Assembly (NCBI RefSeq): GCF_020687385.1
Contig: NZ_JAJEQM010000013.1
Coordinates: forward strand, 1 to 64,000
Direction: 5' to 3'
Source of the DNA: Hominilimicola fabiformis
GTDB taxonomy: Bacteria > Bacillota > Clostridia > UBA1381
Length of the DNA: 64,000 bases
A model generated the notes under the pieces. That model was not told the DNA's origin. It worked only from the letters and a program-made list of their open reading frames with translations, and made no database searches. Shown here piece by piece: positions 16,949 to 27,660 of the stretch (the first letter of the stretch is position 1; each line of letters starts with the position of its first letter). The position numbers and the translations under genes are program-made.

Positions 16949-17851
16949 ATGAAGAGGATCGGAAAAAAAGGTAGGTTTGTACTGCTGCTTGTTCTTCAAA
17001 TTCTGGTTGTTTTAACAATGGTTGCGGAAATATTCAACAGAAATTTCTACAATGTATTTCTGTGTCTGCTAACTTTGGTTTTATTTAACATTCCGAGATT
17101 TGTAGACTTAAAATTGAACATAAAATTACCGACAATGCTTGAAGTTGTAATTTTATTATTCATATTCGCGGCGGAAATACTCGGTGAGATACAAAGTTTT
17201 TATACGATTTTTCCGTATTGGGACACTATACTCCATACAATTAACGGATTTATAATGGCGGCGATAGGCTTTGCACTTATTGATATTTTAAATCAAGACC
17301 CGAGATTTCATATTAATATGTCACCGTTTTTTGTAGCGTTCGTGGCATTTTGTTTTTCTATGACGGTCGGAGTTGTTTGGGAGTTCTTTGAGTTTGGTAT
17401 GGACCAAATTTTCGGAATGGATATGCAGAAAGATTTTATCGTGAATGCAATACATTCCGCAACGCTTAATCCGAACGGACTTAACGGCACGGTCAGCTTA
17501 AACGGCATAACAAGTACGATTGTGAACTATAACGGAGGACAGTACGTTATAGAGGGAGGGTATCTTGATGTCGGAATAATCGATACAATGAAAGACCTTA
17601 TGGTAAACTGTATCGGTGCGGTTGTATTTTCGATTATCGGAATACTTTACATAAAGCACAGAGGTAAAGGAAAGATTGCGAAAAGTTTTATTCCGCTTAT
17701 GAAAACAACAGAGGAAATTGAAGAAACACAAAAAATGATTGAAGAATTTAAGAGTAAGAAAAGGAGAAATAAGAATGAGAAAGTTAAGCTTAATGTTGGC
17801 GTCAATAATGACGGTGACAATGGCATTGGTTCCGACAGTACAGGCGAGTGA
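16949..17851 (+). CDS. polytopic membrane protein, unknown function (YjdF/DUF2238-like)
   Basis: 300 residues from the ATG preceded by AAAGGAG with good spacing. Hydrophobic segments lie near residues 10-28, 34-48, 62-77, 90-110, 125-143 and 215-235. A DTILHTINGFI stretch and GVVWEFFEFG recall DUF2238/YjdF-type membrane proteins, but I cannot assign a function. The last ~45 residues are charged (EEIEETQKMIEEFKSKKRR). Its 3' end overlaps the next gene by 77 bp in another frame, implying coupled translation with the exported cyclophilin. Confidence 0.7.
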   Translation: MKRIGKKGRFVLLLVLQILVVLTMVAEIFNRNFYNVFLCLLTLVLFNIPRFVDLKLNIKLPTMLEVVILLFIFAAEILGEIQSFYTIFPYWDTILHTINGFIMAAIGFALIDILNQDPRFHINMSPFFVAFVAFCFSMTVGVVWEFFEFGMDQIFGMDMQKDFIVNAIHSATLNPNGLNGTVSLNGITSTIVNYNGGQYVIEGGYLDVGIIDTMKDLMVNCIGAVVFSIIGILYIKHRGKGKIAKSFIPLMKTTEEIEETQKMIEEFKSKKRRNKNEKVKLNVGVNNDGDNGIGSDSTGE

Positions 17852-18812
17852 TATTACGGTAAAGGTAAACGGTGAGGAAATTCATCCCGAAATGGCACCT
17901 GTAATTGTTGAAGAAAGAACACTTGTACCTCTTAGAGCTGTTTCGGAGGCACTTGGCTGTGACGTGTCGTGGGACGCAGATACAAAGGGTATAACACTTT
18001 GTGACGGAAGTAATCTGTATTTTACTTGGATTGACAAAGACCACGCATTTAAAACCTCGGCAACTGCGCTTGAAGATACAACTGTAATGGATGTGCCGCC
18101 GACTATAATGAACGATTATACAATGGTACCGCTAAGAGCAATATCGGAAATGTTCGGCGCAACGGTTAATTGGGACGGCGGTACATCAACCGTTACAATC
18201 GACTACACGAAGAAAAATGTAGAAGAAGGACTTGCAAAGAAATTTGAAACATACGAAAAGGTTTTAAATCAAAAATATGACGCATATAAAAATTATGCGG
18301 ATGATACGGGAAATATCGTAAGAGCTGAAATTCAACTTGAGGACGGCGGTAATATTGAGCTTGAACTTTATCCGGATATTGCACCGAAAACGGTTGCAAA
18401 TTTTGTTAAACTTGCAAATGAAAATTTTTATGACGGGCTTGTGTTCCACAGAGTTATAAAAGACTTTATGATTCAGGGCGGCGGCTATGATACCGATATG
18501 ACACAGCACGAAACGGATACAATAACAGGTGAATTTATCCAAAACGGATACTTTAATATGATACCTCACGAAAGAGGTGTTATATCAATGGCAAGAACGG
18601 CGATAAGTATGGACAGTGCGTCGAGTCAGTTCTTTATTATGCACCAAGACAGTCCGTCGCTTAACGGTCAGTATGCGTCATTCGGTAAGGTAACATCGGG
18701 TATGGAATATGTGGATAAAATCGCGGAAACAGAAACTCATTCACTAACTGATATGGGTATGGACGATGTACCTGTTCAAAATCAAATCATCAAGACAATA
18801 GTTATCAAATAG
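17775..18812 (+). CDS. secreted peptidyl-prolyl isomerase (cyclophilin) with stalk domain
   Basis: 345 residues. The start at MRKLSLM is chosen because AAAGGAG lies 9 nt upstream. A signal peptide ends near VQAS (residue 24). Residues about 25-140 form a copper-amine-oxidase N-terminal (stalk) domain with the repeated TLVPLRAVSEALG and TMVPLRAISEMFG pattern. A short linker precedes the cyclophilin domain (about 185-345): APKTVANFVKLA, FHRVIKDFMIQGG, SQFFIMHQ, YASFGKV. It should catalyse prolyl isomerisation during folding of exported proteins outside the membrane. It overlaps the upstream membrane-protein gene by 77 bp. Confidence 0.9.
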   Translation: MRKLSLMLASIMTVTMALVPTVQASDITVKVNGEEIHPEMAPVIVEERTLVPLRAVSEALGCDVSWDADTKGITLCDGSNLYFTWIDKDHAFKTSATALEDTTVMDVPPTIMNDYTMVPLRAISEMFGATVNWDGGTSTVTIDYTKKNVEEGLAKKFETYEKVLNQKYDAYKNYADDTGNIVRAEIQLEDGGNIELELYPDIAPKTVANFVKLANENFYDGLVFHRVIKDFMIQGGGYDTDMTQHETDTITGEFIQNGYFNMIPHERGVISMARTAISMDSASSQFFIMHQDSPSLNGQYASFGKVTSGMEYVDKIAETETHSLTDMGMDDVPVQNQIIKTIVIK

Positions 18813-18832
18813 CTTTTGGCATATATTGTTCG

Positions 18833-18862
18833 TTGAATTAAATCACTCCCGTATGGTATAGT
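18833..18862 (+). promoter_or_regulatory. probable abgT promoter inside the leader hairpin
   Basis: TTGAAT (18833-18838) and TATAGT (18857-18862) at 18-bp spacing. The -10 box lies in the loop of the 18841-18883 inverted repeat, so a transcript starting here would lack the hairpin's 5' arm. Confidence 0.5.
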
Positions 18863-18883
18863 ATCATACAGAAGGGAGTGATT
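18841..18883 (+). promoter_or_regulatory. inverted repeat masking the abgT ribosome site / terminator-like
   Basis: AATCACTCCC (18841-18850) pairs perfectly with GGGAGTGATT (18874-18883), with an inner GTATG/CATAC helix, followed by TTTGTTTT. The 3' arm contains the abgT Shine-Dalgarno. Readthrough RNA from the cyclophilin gene could terminate or hide the ribosome site. Confidence 0.7.
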
Positions 18884-18889
18884 TTTGTT

Positions 18890-20422
18890 TTGCGTAAAAA
18901 AGATAAAATCGGAATAATTGAAAAACTCGGACAGAAAATACCTGACCCTGTTATAATTTTTATATTGCTTTATATATTGGTACTTGTTGTAACGGGGATA
19001 TTCGGAGGAAATACATTCTCTATGACTTCGGCTGACGGTACAAGCGTGAGTTATGAGATTAAAAATATGTTCACTGCCGAAAATATAAGGTGGATATTCT
19101 CAAATGCGATACTTGATAATTGGCTCGGATATGCCGGAGGTATAGTAGGTACTATATTAATAGTAATGTTTGGTATAGGCATAGCGGAAGAATCGGGACT
19201 TTTGTCGGCACTTATAAGACGTATTGGTACAAATATATCGGATAAGCTGCTGCCGTTTGTGCTTGTATTTCTCGGAATAATGAGTAATATTGCGACAGAT
19301 GCGGGATATTTGATTTTGATACCGCTTGCCGGACTTTTATATGTCGGTATAGGAAAAAATCCGCTTATAGGTATGGCGGCGGCATTTGCAGGCGTAAGTG
19401 CAGGATTCAGTGCGAATTTGATACCGGCAACGGTTGTTGACGTTATAATCGGTACAAATGCGGAGGCTTTTGCAAGCAGTCAGAATATACCGTTCGTTTC
19501 GTATCTCGGGAAAGCGATAAATCCTATGACAATGCACTATTATTTTATGCTTGCGTCAACGGTAATGCTTGTAATAATAGGCGGATTTGTTACAATAAAG
19601 TTTGTAAAACCTAAATTTGAAAAACAGAAATATATAATTCCGTCAGATATAAATGTAAGTGAATTTGCTGTTTCGGATAAAGAAAAAAGAGCACTGTGGT
19701 GGTCGGGTGCGGGACTTTTGACAGCACTTGCAGCAGCGGCATTGCTTGGATTCGGACCGCTTTCGTCATACGTTGACGAAACAGGTAAAACCGTAACACC
19801 GTTTCTTGATAACATCATATTGATAATTACATTTATATTCTTTGTTCCGGGAATGTTTTACGGATATGCTGTGGGTAAGTTCAGAAAACTCAGCGATATG
19901 GTCGGAGCTATGTCCAAGCAAATCGGTACAATGGGATATGCGATTGTTTTGACGTTCTTCAGCTATAACTTCCTGTCACTTTTGACTTATACAAACTTGG
20001 GAACATATATAACGTATATCGGAGCAATGGGCTTGCAGACGGTCGGTGCGTCAAATTCGCCGATATTGCTTATAATCGGCTTTATATTGATAACAGGATT
20101 TATTAATCTGTTTGTCGGCGGATTGAGTTCAAAATGGATGTTGCTCGGACCGATTTTTGTGCCGATGCTATACCATGTAAACAGCTCAATGACGCCCGAT
20201 GTTGTTGCGGCGGCATACAGAATTGCCGATTCGTCAACGAATATCATAACACCGCTTATGACGTATGCGGGAGTGGTGCTTATGTATATGCGAAAGTATA
20301 AACCGGAATTTACGGCTGGTAACTTAATATCAATGATGATTCCGTATTCGGTTATATTTATGGTATCGTGGACATTGCTGTTAATGGCATTTATTCTGTT
20401 CAAAATTCCGTTGGGATTTTAA
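18890..20422 (+). CDS. AbgT-family transporter
   Basis: 510 residues from a TTG start, 7 nt after GGAGTGAT; an upstream GTG lies inside the ribosome site itself. About 11-12 membrane helices. Family motifs include IEKLGQKIPDPVIIFI at the N-terminus, SNIATDAGYLILIPLAG, AGFSANLIPATVVDVIIG, and DSSTNIITPLMTY in the C-terminal hairpin region. AbgT proteins move p-aminobenzoyl-glutamate or export sulfonamides using a cation gradient; with a probable Na+ ATPase next door, Na+ coupling is plausible. Ends in a terminator. Confidence 0.88.
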   Translation: MRKKDKIGIIEKLGQKIPDPVIIFILLYILVLVVTGIFGGNTFSMTSADGTSVSYEIKNMFTAENIRWIFSNAILDNWLGYAGGIVGTILIVMFGIGIAEESGLLSALIRRIGTNISDKLLPFVLVFLGIMSNIATDAGYLILIPLAGLLYVGIGKNPLIGMAAAFAGVSAGFSANLIPATVVDVIIGTNAEAFASSQNIPFVSYLGKAINPMTMHYYFMLASTVMLVIIGGFVTIKFVKPKFEKQKYIIPSDINVSEFAVSDKEKRALWWSGAGLLTALAAAALLGFGPLSSYVDETGKTVTPFLDNIILIITFIFFVPGMFYGYAVGKFRKLSDMVGAMSKQIGTMGYAIVLTFFSYNFLSLLTYTNLGTYITYIGAMGLQTVGASNSPILLIIGFILITGFINLFVGGLSSKWMLLGPIFVPMLYHVNSSMTPDVVAAAYRIADSSTNIITPLMTYAGVVLMYMRKYKPEFTAGNLISMMIPYSVIFMVSWTLLLMAFILFKIPLGF

Positions 20423-20426
20423 AAAT

Positions 20427-20461
20427 AAAAAGCGCGAATCTGTTTAGATTTGCGCTTTTTT
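20427..20461 (+). terminator. terminator of abgT
   Basis: AAGCGCGAATCT/AGATTTGCGCTT stem (one G-U) followed by a T6 tract. The 225 bp from here to the atp promoter are AT-rich with no visible gene. Confidence 0.88.
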
Positions 20462-20685
20462 GATTTGAGAAGGTTATGTTTGAATAAATGAATAAAAAAT
20501 AACATAATATATAGGAAGGTTTGGAATTAAGACAATTAAACAAAAAGTGAAAATATACTCATTGTTCTTTGTGCAAAGTGCAACAAAGAAAAGGATAAAT
20601 TTGTGTATAAGTGAGAAAATAAAAGAATAAACGACAAATAACGATAAAATTGTTTAAAAATATACGTTTGTCGGAAAACTAAGGG

Positions 20686-20713
20686 TTGAAAATAATAAGT
20701 ATTATGGTAAAAT
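20686..20713 (+). promoter_or_regulatory. atp operon promoter
   Basis: TTGAAA and TAAAAT with 16-bp spacing and an extended TG before the -10, 36 bp upstream of atpI. Confidence 0.75.
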
Positions 20714-20748
20714 AGATATAGTATCAAAAAGAGAAAGAGGGGAAATAT

Positions 20749-21147
20749 GTGTCAAAGACTTTACTTGTCGAAATAAGAAATATTGCAATAGGTGTAATCA
20801 TACTCGGAGCGGTGCAAGTGCTTGTTACTTTGCCGACAAAGTTTTTTGGTTTATCTGCAATATTCGGAACACTTCTCGGATGTGCGGTGGCAATTTTAAA
20901 CTTTGCACTTATGGGAATTATCCTTGAAAGATGTGTGTCAAAGCAAAAAGGTGCGTCCGGACTTATGGGAGTCGGTTATATAGGTAGGCTGGCACTTATT
21001 GCACTTGCGGTAATTTGGGCAACAAAGGTTGATTATCTAAACTATGTATGCGTTATAATTCCGCTTATATTCCCGCAGATTTCTATATTCATACTAAATC
21101 TTACGAGAAAAAAGGAAAGGGAAGTGTCAGAAGATGAACGGACCTAA
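20749..21147 (+). CDS. atpI: ATP synthase protein I-like membrane protein
   Basis: 132 residues from a GTG start (AGAGGGGAA upstream; an ATG two bases earlier is out of frame). Four hydrophobic segments, a short basic C-terminus. Position at the head of the atp operon and topology match AtpI/UncI, an assembly factor for the c ring. Sequence identity in this family is low, so the call rests largely on context. Overlaps atpB by 14 bp. Confidence 0.75.
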   Translation: MSKTLLVEIRNIAIGVIILGAVQVLVTLPTKFFGLSAIFGTLLGCAVAILNFALMGIILERCVSKQKGASGLMGVGYIGRLALIALAVIWATKVDYLNYVCVIIPLIFPQISIFILNLTRKKEREVSEDERT

Positions 21148-21856
21148 AGTTTTATTTGAGATACCGCTTTTCGGTGGAATTAAAGTAACCGAAAGTATAG
21201 TCAATATGTGGATTATAATGGCGGCACTCGTGATAGTGTCTGTATGGCTGACACACGGTATGCGAGTAAGAAATCCGTCAAAAAAACAACTTGTGGCAGA
21301 AAAACTCATTACAATGCTTTACAATCTTGTAAAGGATACAATGGGTGAAAAATATATGTCGTTCGCACCGTATATAGGAACGCTTTTTATATTTTCGATA
21401 GTCGGAAGTTTATCATCGCTTACGGGTTTAAGACCGATAACGGCTGATTTAAGCGTTATACTTTCGTGGTCGATAGTGACGTTCCTTATGATACAGGTGA
21501 CGAACATCAAAAATCACGGTGTTCTCGGTTGGCTTAAGTCGTTTACCGAACCTGTACCGGTTATAACGCCGCTCAACCTTATAAGTGAAATCGCAAATCC
21601 TGTTTCAATGACGTTCCGTCATTTCGGTAATATTGCCGCAGGTCTTGTTATAACATCACTTGTATACGGCGGTTTGGCGAGTCTTAGCAGTGTTATACTT
21701 TCATGGATACCAAATGATTTCTTTGCAACAATACCGATTTTACAAGTCGGTATTCCGGCAATACTTTCGGTTTACTTTGACCTGTTCACAAGCTTTTTGC
21801 AGGCATATATAATCTGTATGCTTACGATGGTGTTTGTTCAAGGTGCAGGCGACTAA
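21134..21856 (+). CDS. atpB: F0F1 ATP synthase subunit a
   Basis: 240 residues, polytopic. The ion-channel subunit of F0 next to the c ring. The essential arginine is in SMTFRHFGNIAAG, preceded by LNLISEIANPVS, and the C-terminal helix reads FDLFTSFLQAYIICMLT. AAGTGTCAGAAG precedes the ATG. It overlaps the end of atpI, consistent with translational coupling. Confidence 0.95.
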   Translation: MNGPKVLFEIPLFGGIKVTESIVNMWIIMAALVIVSVWLTHGMRVRNPSKKQLVAEKLITMLYNLVKDTMGEKYMSFAPYIGTLFIFSIVGSLSSLTGLRPITADLSVILSWSIVTFLMIQVTNIKNHGVLGWLKSFTEPVPVITPLNLISEIANPVSMTFRHFGNIAAGLVITSLVYGGLASLSSVILSWIPNDFFATIPILQVGIPAILSVYFDLFTSFLQAYIICMLTMVFVQGAGD

Positions 21857-21904
21857 AAAACAACAATAAAAAACAACAATAAATATAAAACAAAGGAGAT
21901 TTAA

Positions 21905-22162
<258 letters not shown>

Positions 22163-22187
22163 TCAAACAGCGAAAGGATGAGAGCAA

Positions 22188-22682
22188 ATGAATGAATATT
22201 TGCCTTTTGTATCCATAGACACATGGACAATGATTTTTACGTGGGCAAACCTGCTCATATTGTTTCTGCTTTTAAAGAAGTTTTTGTTTAAACCTGTAAC
22301 GAAGATACTTGATGAACGCGCAGAAGAAATCGAAAATTCGTATAAACAGGCAGAGGAAACCAACGATAAGGCGATAAGCCTTAAAAGTGAATACGAAGAA
22401 AAACTTTTGTCTGCAAAAAATGAGGCTGACGGTATAATAAAATCGGCGGTTGAAACGGCGGACAGACGCTCTGAATCTATTGTAAATGAGGCAAATGAAA
22501 AAGTTCGGTATATAATGGAAAAGAGTCAAAAGCAGATTGAACAAGATAAGCAGAACGCAGTCACTGACGCAAAGAGAGAGATTGCGTCTATGGCTGTCGA
22601 TGCGGCAGAAAAAATTATAGGCAAAAAATTAACTGACAGTGATGATGAAGAACTAATTTCTGATATTATTGATAGAATGTAG
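22188..22682 (+). CDS. atpF: F0F1 ATP synthase subunit b
   Basis: 164 residues. One N-terminal membrane helix (about residues 12-31) and a long charged coiled-coil stalk rich in Glu/Lys/Ala (QAEETNDKAISLKSEYEEK and onward). It forms the peripheral stator with delta. AAAGGATGAG lies upstream; its stop abuts the atpH ribosome site. Confidence 0.94.
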   Translation: MNEYLPFVSIDTWTMIFTWANLLILFLLLKKFLFKPVTKILDERAEEIENSYKQAEETNDKAISLKSEYEEKLLSAKNEADGIIKSAVETADRRSESIVNEANEKVRYIMEKSQKQIEQDKQNAVTDAKREIASMAVDAAEKIIGKKLTDSDDEELISDIIDRM

Positions 22683-22691
22683 GTGATTTAT

Positions 22692-23216
22692 ATGTCTGCA
22701 CCACAGACTTACGGTGCCTCGCTTTACGACCTTGCAAAAGATGAGGGGATGTCAAGAGAGATTTTGGTTGATCTTGAGGGGATTGTTTCGTTATTTAACG
22801 AACACCCTGCATATGTTAAAATACTTGATGCACCTCAAATCGAACGTGATGACCTTATGGAGATACTCAACGAAGATTTCTTGGGCAAGGTGAACAGATA
22901 TGTTTTGAATTTCTTAAAGTTACTTTCGGAAAAGCATAGTGTACATCACATCGGGGAATGTTTTAAAACATATGAAAAGCTGTATAATGAGGACAATAGT
23001 ATAAAAATTGTTAATGTTACAACAGCAAAGCCTATAGGCAAGCATTTGGAAGAAAAACTATTGCAGAAACTTGAAAAGAAAACAGGCGGAAAAGTAGTTT
23101 TGAAAATGCACGTTGATAAAAAATGTATAGGCGGAATTATAATCGAAACAGATGGTATACGGATTGATTCAAGTATAAAATCAGGACTTGAAGATTTAAA
23201 AAAAGCTTTGATATAG
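22692..23216 (+). CDS. atpH: F0F1 ATP synthase subunit delta
   Basis: 174 residues starting at MSAPQTYGASLYDLA, preceded by AGGTGAT; a GTG 9 bp earlier is in frame but lies in the ribosome site. All-helical N-terminal domain, then NVTTAKPIG and a C-terminal GGIIIETDGIRIDSSIKSGL, the standard OSCP signature. Links stator b to the F1 head. Confidence 0.94.
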   Translation: MSAPQTYGASLYDLAKDEGMSREILVDLEGIVSLFNEHPAYVKILDAPQIERDDLMEILNEDFLGKVNRYVLNFLKLLSEKHSVHHIGECFKTYEKLYNEDNSIKIVNVTTAKPIGKHLEEKLLQKLEKKTGGKVVLKMHVDKKCIGGIIIETDGIRIDSSIKSGLEDLKKALI

Positions 23217-23230
23217 CATAGGAGTAGAAG

Positions 23231-24727
23231 ATGCAGGATTTAAGCAAAGTTATAAAGGACAGAATTAAAAATTACGATAATATAATACGCGAAACAGAAA
23301 CGGGTTATGTTATAGAAGTCGGTGACGGAATTGCACGTATACACGGACTTGACGCGTGTATGGCGGGTGAGCTTATCGAACTTGACGGCGGAGTTATGTC
23401 TATGGCGCTGAACCTTGAAGAAGATAACGTCAGCGTTGTTATTCTCGGTGATGATACGGGAATAAAAGAGGGCAGTATCGCGAAACGTACCGGACGTGTT
23501 GCAGACGTTCCAGTTGGTGATGCACTTTTGGGTCGTGTTGTTGACGCTCTCGGAAACCCTATTGACGGCAAGGGTGCGATAAACACAACCGAAACACGAC
23601 CTGTCGAATCTCCGGCGTCGGGAATTATCGAACGTAAGTCTGTAAGCGTGCCTTTGCAGACAGGTATAAAGGCGATTGACTCTATGATACCTATTGGCAG
23701 AGGACAGAGAGAACTTATAATCGGTGACAGACAAACAGGTAAAACGGCAATTGCGGTTGATACCATTATAAACCAAAAAGATACGGACGTACTTTGTATT
23801 TACGTTGCGATAGGTCAAAAGCGTTCAACGGTTGCGTCAATCGTTGATACGCTTGAAAAGGCCGGTGCGATGGATTATACGATTGTCGTTTCCGCAACGG
23901 CGTCTGAAATGCCGGCACTTCAATATATTGCACCGTATGCAGGTTGTGCAATGGGCGAATATTTTATGTATAAAGGCAAGGACGTTTTGATTGTGTATGA
24001 CGATTTGTCAAAACACGCAGTAGCATACAGAGCGTTGTCGCTGCTTTTAAGACGTTCACCGGGACGTGAGGCGTATCCTGGCGATGTATTCTATTTACAT
24101 TCAAGATTGCTTGAAAGAGCGGCGAGATTGTCGGACGATTTGGGCGGCGGCTCGCTTACGGCATTGCCGATTATAGAAACACAGGCGGGCGATGTTTCGG
24201 CATATATACCGACAAACGTAATTTCAATTACGGACGGACAGATATTCCTTGAAACGGAATTATTCCATTCGGGCATTATGCCGGCGGTTAATCCCGGTAT
24301 AAGCGTGTCGCGTGTAGGCGGTAACGCACAGATAAAGGCAATGAAAAAAGTTGCCGGAAGTCTGAAACTTTCGTATTCACAGTACAGAGAACTTCAAGCA
24401 TTCGCACAGTTCGGCTCGGACTTGGATAAAGACACAAAAATGCGTCTTGCAAAGGGTGAGAGAATAGTTGAAGTGCTAAAGCAAGGAAGAAACACGCCGA
24501 TAAGAGTATCATTGCAAGTGGTAATTATTTATGCGGTTATAAACGATTTGCTTGAAGATATACCTGTTGAAAGAATACAGGAATTTGAAACATCATTATT
24601 TGAGTATATTGAAAATAATGCACATGATATAATAGATACGATTGAAAACACAGGTGAAATGAGTAAAGAATGTGAAGAAAAAATCCGTTCATCTGTTGAA
24701 GATTGTAAGAAACGTTTTGTAAAGTAG
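23231..24727 (+). CDS. atpA: F0F1 ATP synthase subunit alpha
   Basis: 498 residues. Non-catalytic nucleotide-binding F1 subunit with P-loop GDRQTGKT, the [25 protein letters not shown] family signature region, and [15 protein letters not shown]. Slightly short at the C-terminus but complete. Preceded by AGGAGTAG. Confidence 0.97.
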   Translation: MQDLSKVIKDRIKNYDNIIRETETGYVIEVGDGIARIHGLDACMAGELIELDGGVMSMALNLEEDNVSVVILGDDTGIKEGSIAKRTGRVADVPVGDALLGRVVDALGNPIDGKGAINTTETRPVESPASGIIERKSVSVPLQTGIKAIDSMIPIGRGQRELIIGDRQTGKTAIAVDTIINQKDTDVLCIYVAIGQKRSTVASIVDTLEKAGAMDYTIVVSATASEMPALQYIAPYAGCAMGEYFMYKGKDVLIVYDDLSKHAVAYRALSLLLRRSPGREAYPGDVFYLHSRLLERAARLSDDLGGGSLTALPIIETQAGDVSAYIPTNVISITDGQIFLETELFHSGIMPAVNPGISVSRVGGNAQIKAMKKVAGSLKLSYSQYRELQAFAQFGSDLDKDTKMRLAKGERIVEVLKQGRNTPIRVSLQVVIIYAVINDLLEDIPVERIQEFETSLFEYIENNAHDIIDTIENTGEMSKECEEKIRSSVEDCKKRFVK

Positions 24728-24740
24728 GGGGGATGCTCTG

Positions 24741-25583
24741 ATGTCTGCTTCATCAATGAAGACAATAAAAAACAGAATAAAGAGTATAAGCTCGACTATG
24801 CAGATAACAAAAGCCATGGAGCTTGTTGCCGCGTCAAAAATGCGTAAAGCGTCCGAGGGTATTGAGCGTTCAAAGCCGTATTTTAATATACTTCACGAAA
24901 CGCTTGAAGATATAGCAAAGGATAATAAGGATTTCAGTTCTGTATTTACGCGTGAGAGAGAGGGCAAAACGTGTCATATTGTTATAGCTGGTGACAGAGG
25001 TCTTGCAGGCGGATATAACAACAATTTGTTTAAATCTCTTGACATAAAAGACGGAGATATAATTTTTCCGATAGGTAAAAAGGTTGTGGAGCATTTCGGT
25101 GAAGATAATGTGTATACCGACACATATGCCAAAGCAGGCGATATAAAAATCTCCGATTGTCACGCAATAGGAAGTTTATTGGCAAAGGCATATGAAAAGG
25201 GCGAATTTACGCACCTTATTCTTTCGTATACAAGCTTTGTCAATATGCTTACGCAAGAGCCTAAGACGGAAAATGTTCTGCCGATAAGAGTTGAGCATAC
25301 AAAAGATGGTATGCGTAATATGAATTACAGCCTTATTGTGTATGAGCCTGACGCAGAGGAAACTTTTGCACAGATAATACCTTATTATATTTCCGGAATG
25401 GTGTACGGTGCTGTGTCGGAATCGGTTGCGTCGGAATTATCGGCACGAAGAAATGCGATGGAATCCGCAACGGACAATGCATCGGAAATGATTGAAAATC
25501 TGAGTCTTGAATATAACAGAGCAAGACAGGCGTCAATCACGCAGGAACTTACAGAGATAATATCAGGTGCGAATAATATATAA
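24741..25583 (+). CDS. atpG: F0F1 ATP synthase subunit gamma
   Basis: 280 residues. Central rotor shaft. N-terminal coiled coil TIKNRIKSISSTMQITKAMELVAASKMRKA and C-terminal coiled coil ending NRARQASITQELTEIISGA are diagnostic. AGGGGGGATG precedes the ATG; 13 bp follow atpA. Confidence 0.97.
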   Translation: MSASSMKTIKNRIKSISSTMQITKAMELVAASKMRKASEGIERSKPYFNILHETLEDIAKDNKDFSSVFTREREGKTCHIVIAGDRGLAGGYNNNLFKSLDIKDGDIIFPIGKKVVEHFGEDNVYTDTYAKAGDIKISDCHAIGSLLAKAYEKGEFTHLILSYTSFVNMLTQEPKTENVLPIRVEHTKDGMRNMNYSLIVYEPDAEETFAQIIPYYISGMVYGAVSESVASELSARRNAMESATDNASEMIENLSLEYNRARQASITQELTEIISGANNI

Positions 25584-26993
<1,410 letters not shown>

Positions 26994-26995
26994 TT

Positions 26996-27394
26996 ATGAA
27001 TACATTTCATTTACAGATAGTAACGCCCGACGGACTTATGTTTGACGGTGATGCGGAAAAATTACTTGTTCGTACTACTGAGGGTGATGTCGGTATTATG
27101 AGCGGTCACTGCGATTATGTAACGCCTGTCGATACGGGTGTGGCAAAAGTTACAACGAACGGCGATGTAAGAACGGCGGCGTGTTCGGGCGGACTTTTGA
27201 ATGTGAAAAAAGGAACGGTCAGACTTGTTGCAAGTACATTTGAATGGTCCGAAGATATTGACGTTGAACGTGCGTTGAGGGCAAAAGAGGCGGCGGAAAA
27301 GAAAATTAAAGAAGCTTCCGACTACGAAGAAAGAGCCGCTGAAATAAAATTAAAAAGAGCACTTACGAGAATACGTGTAGGTGAAGGAAAATAG
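26996..27394 (+). CDS. atpC: F0F1 ATP synthase subunit epsilon
   Basis: 132 residues from MNTFHLQIVTPDG, preceded by GGGTGA with 5-nt spacing; an ATG at 26990, overlapping the atpD stop, would add two residues. N-terminal beta-sandwich (EGDVGIMSGHCDYVTP) and C-terminal helical hairpin (ALRAKEAAEKKIKEA) are typical. It inhibits and couples F1. Last gene of the operon. Confidence 0.94.
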   Translation: MNTFHLQIVTPDGLMFDGDAEKLLVRTTEGDVGIMSGHCDYVTPVDTGVAKVTTNGDVRTAACSGGLLNVKKGTVRLVASTFEWSEDIDVERALRAKEAAEKKIKEASDYEERAAEIKLKRALTRIRVGEGK

Positions 27395-27400
27395 TAAAAA

Positions 27401-27427
27401 GGGGACACTAAAAATTAGTGTCCCCTC
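27401..27427 (+). terminator. REP-like hairpin closing the atp operon
   Basis: GGGGACACTAA and TTAGTGTCCCC form a perfect 11-bp stem with a 3-nt loop, directly after atpC. No T-run follows, so it looks more like a REP palindrome than a classical terminator. TTAGTGTCCCCTC is identical to the motif at the RAYT-like gene start (12582-12594). Confidence 0.65.
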
Positions 27428-27432
27428 AGATT

Positions 27433-27582
27433 GTCAATAAATTGTCCGGAACGTGCAAAATATTATTCTTATAATTTAATAAAAAACAAAAGGCAAGCCT
27501 ATCTTTAATATACGGCTTGCCTTTGCACTTTCAGCGAAAATAAACTCTAACGTACCTGTGTACGCCGACAAGTTCATTTTCG
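27433..27582. repeat. interspersed repeat copy B
   Basis: 150-bp counterpart of 7044-7206 in the same orientation, with shared GTC-ATAAATTGTCCG, the AAGGCAAGCC hairpin, TTTGCACTTT and AAACTCTAACGTAC blocks. It adjoins the REP-like palindrome closing the atp operon. Confidence 0.85.
27476..27577 (-). CDS. possible 33-aa small protein inside repeat copy B
   Basis: Minus-strand frame beginning MNLSAYTG and containing LEFIFAESAKASRI and KIGLPF, homologous to the frame in copy A. No convincing ribosome site lies before its ATG here, and the frame is also open further upstream. Reported because the frame is kept in both copies. Confidence 0.3.
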   Translation of the reverse strand: MNLSAYTGTLEFIFAESAKASRILKIGLPFVFY

Positions 27583-27606
27583 CAGAATCCAAACTAATTT
27601 CTTGAC

Positions 27607-27660
27607 ATCTGCCGATATGCAGATAAAATAAAAATTTGCTAATCGTATTGACAAAAATTA
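27607..27660. promoter_or_regulatory. palindromes upstream of beta-galactosidase (candidate operators)
   Basis: ATCTGC-CGATAT-GCAGAT (27607-27624) and GCTAAT ... ATTAGC (about 27638-27662) flank or overlap the promoter's -35 box. Such symmetric sites suit a LacI/GntR-type repressor. A second promoter-like TTGACA (27602-27607) with TAAAAT 16 bp later overlaps the first palindrome. Confidence 0.45.
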
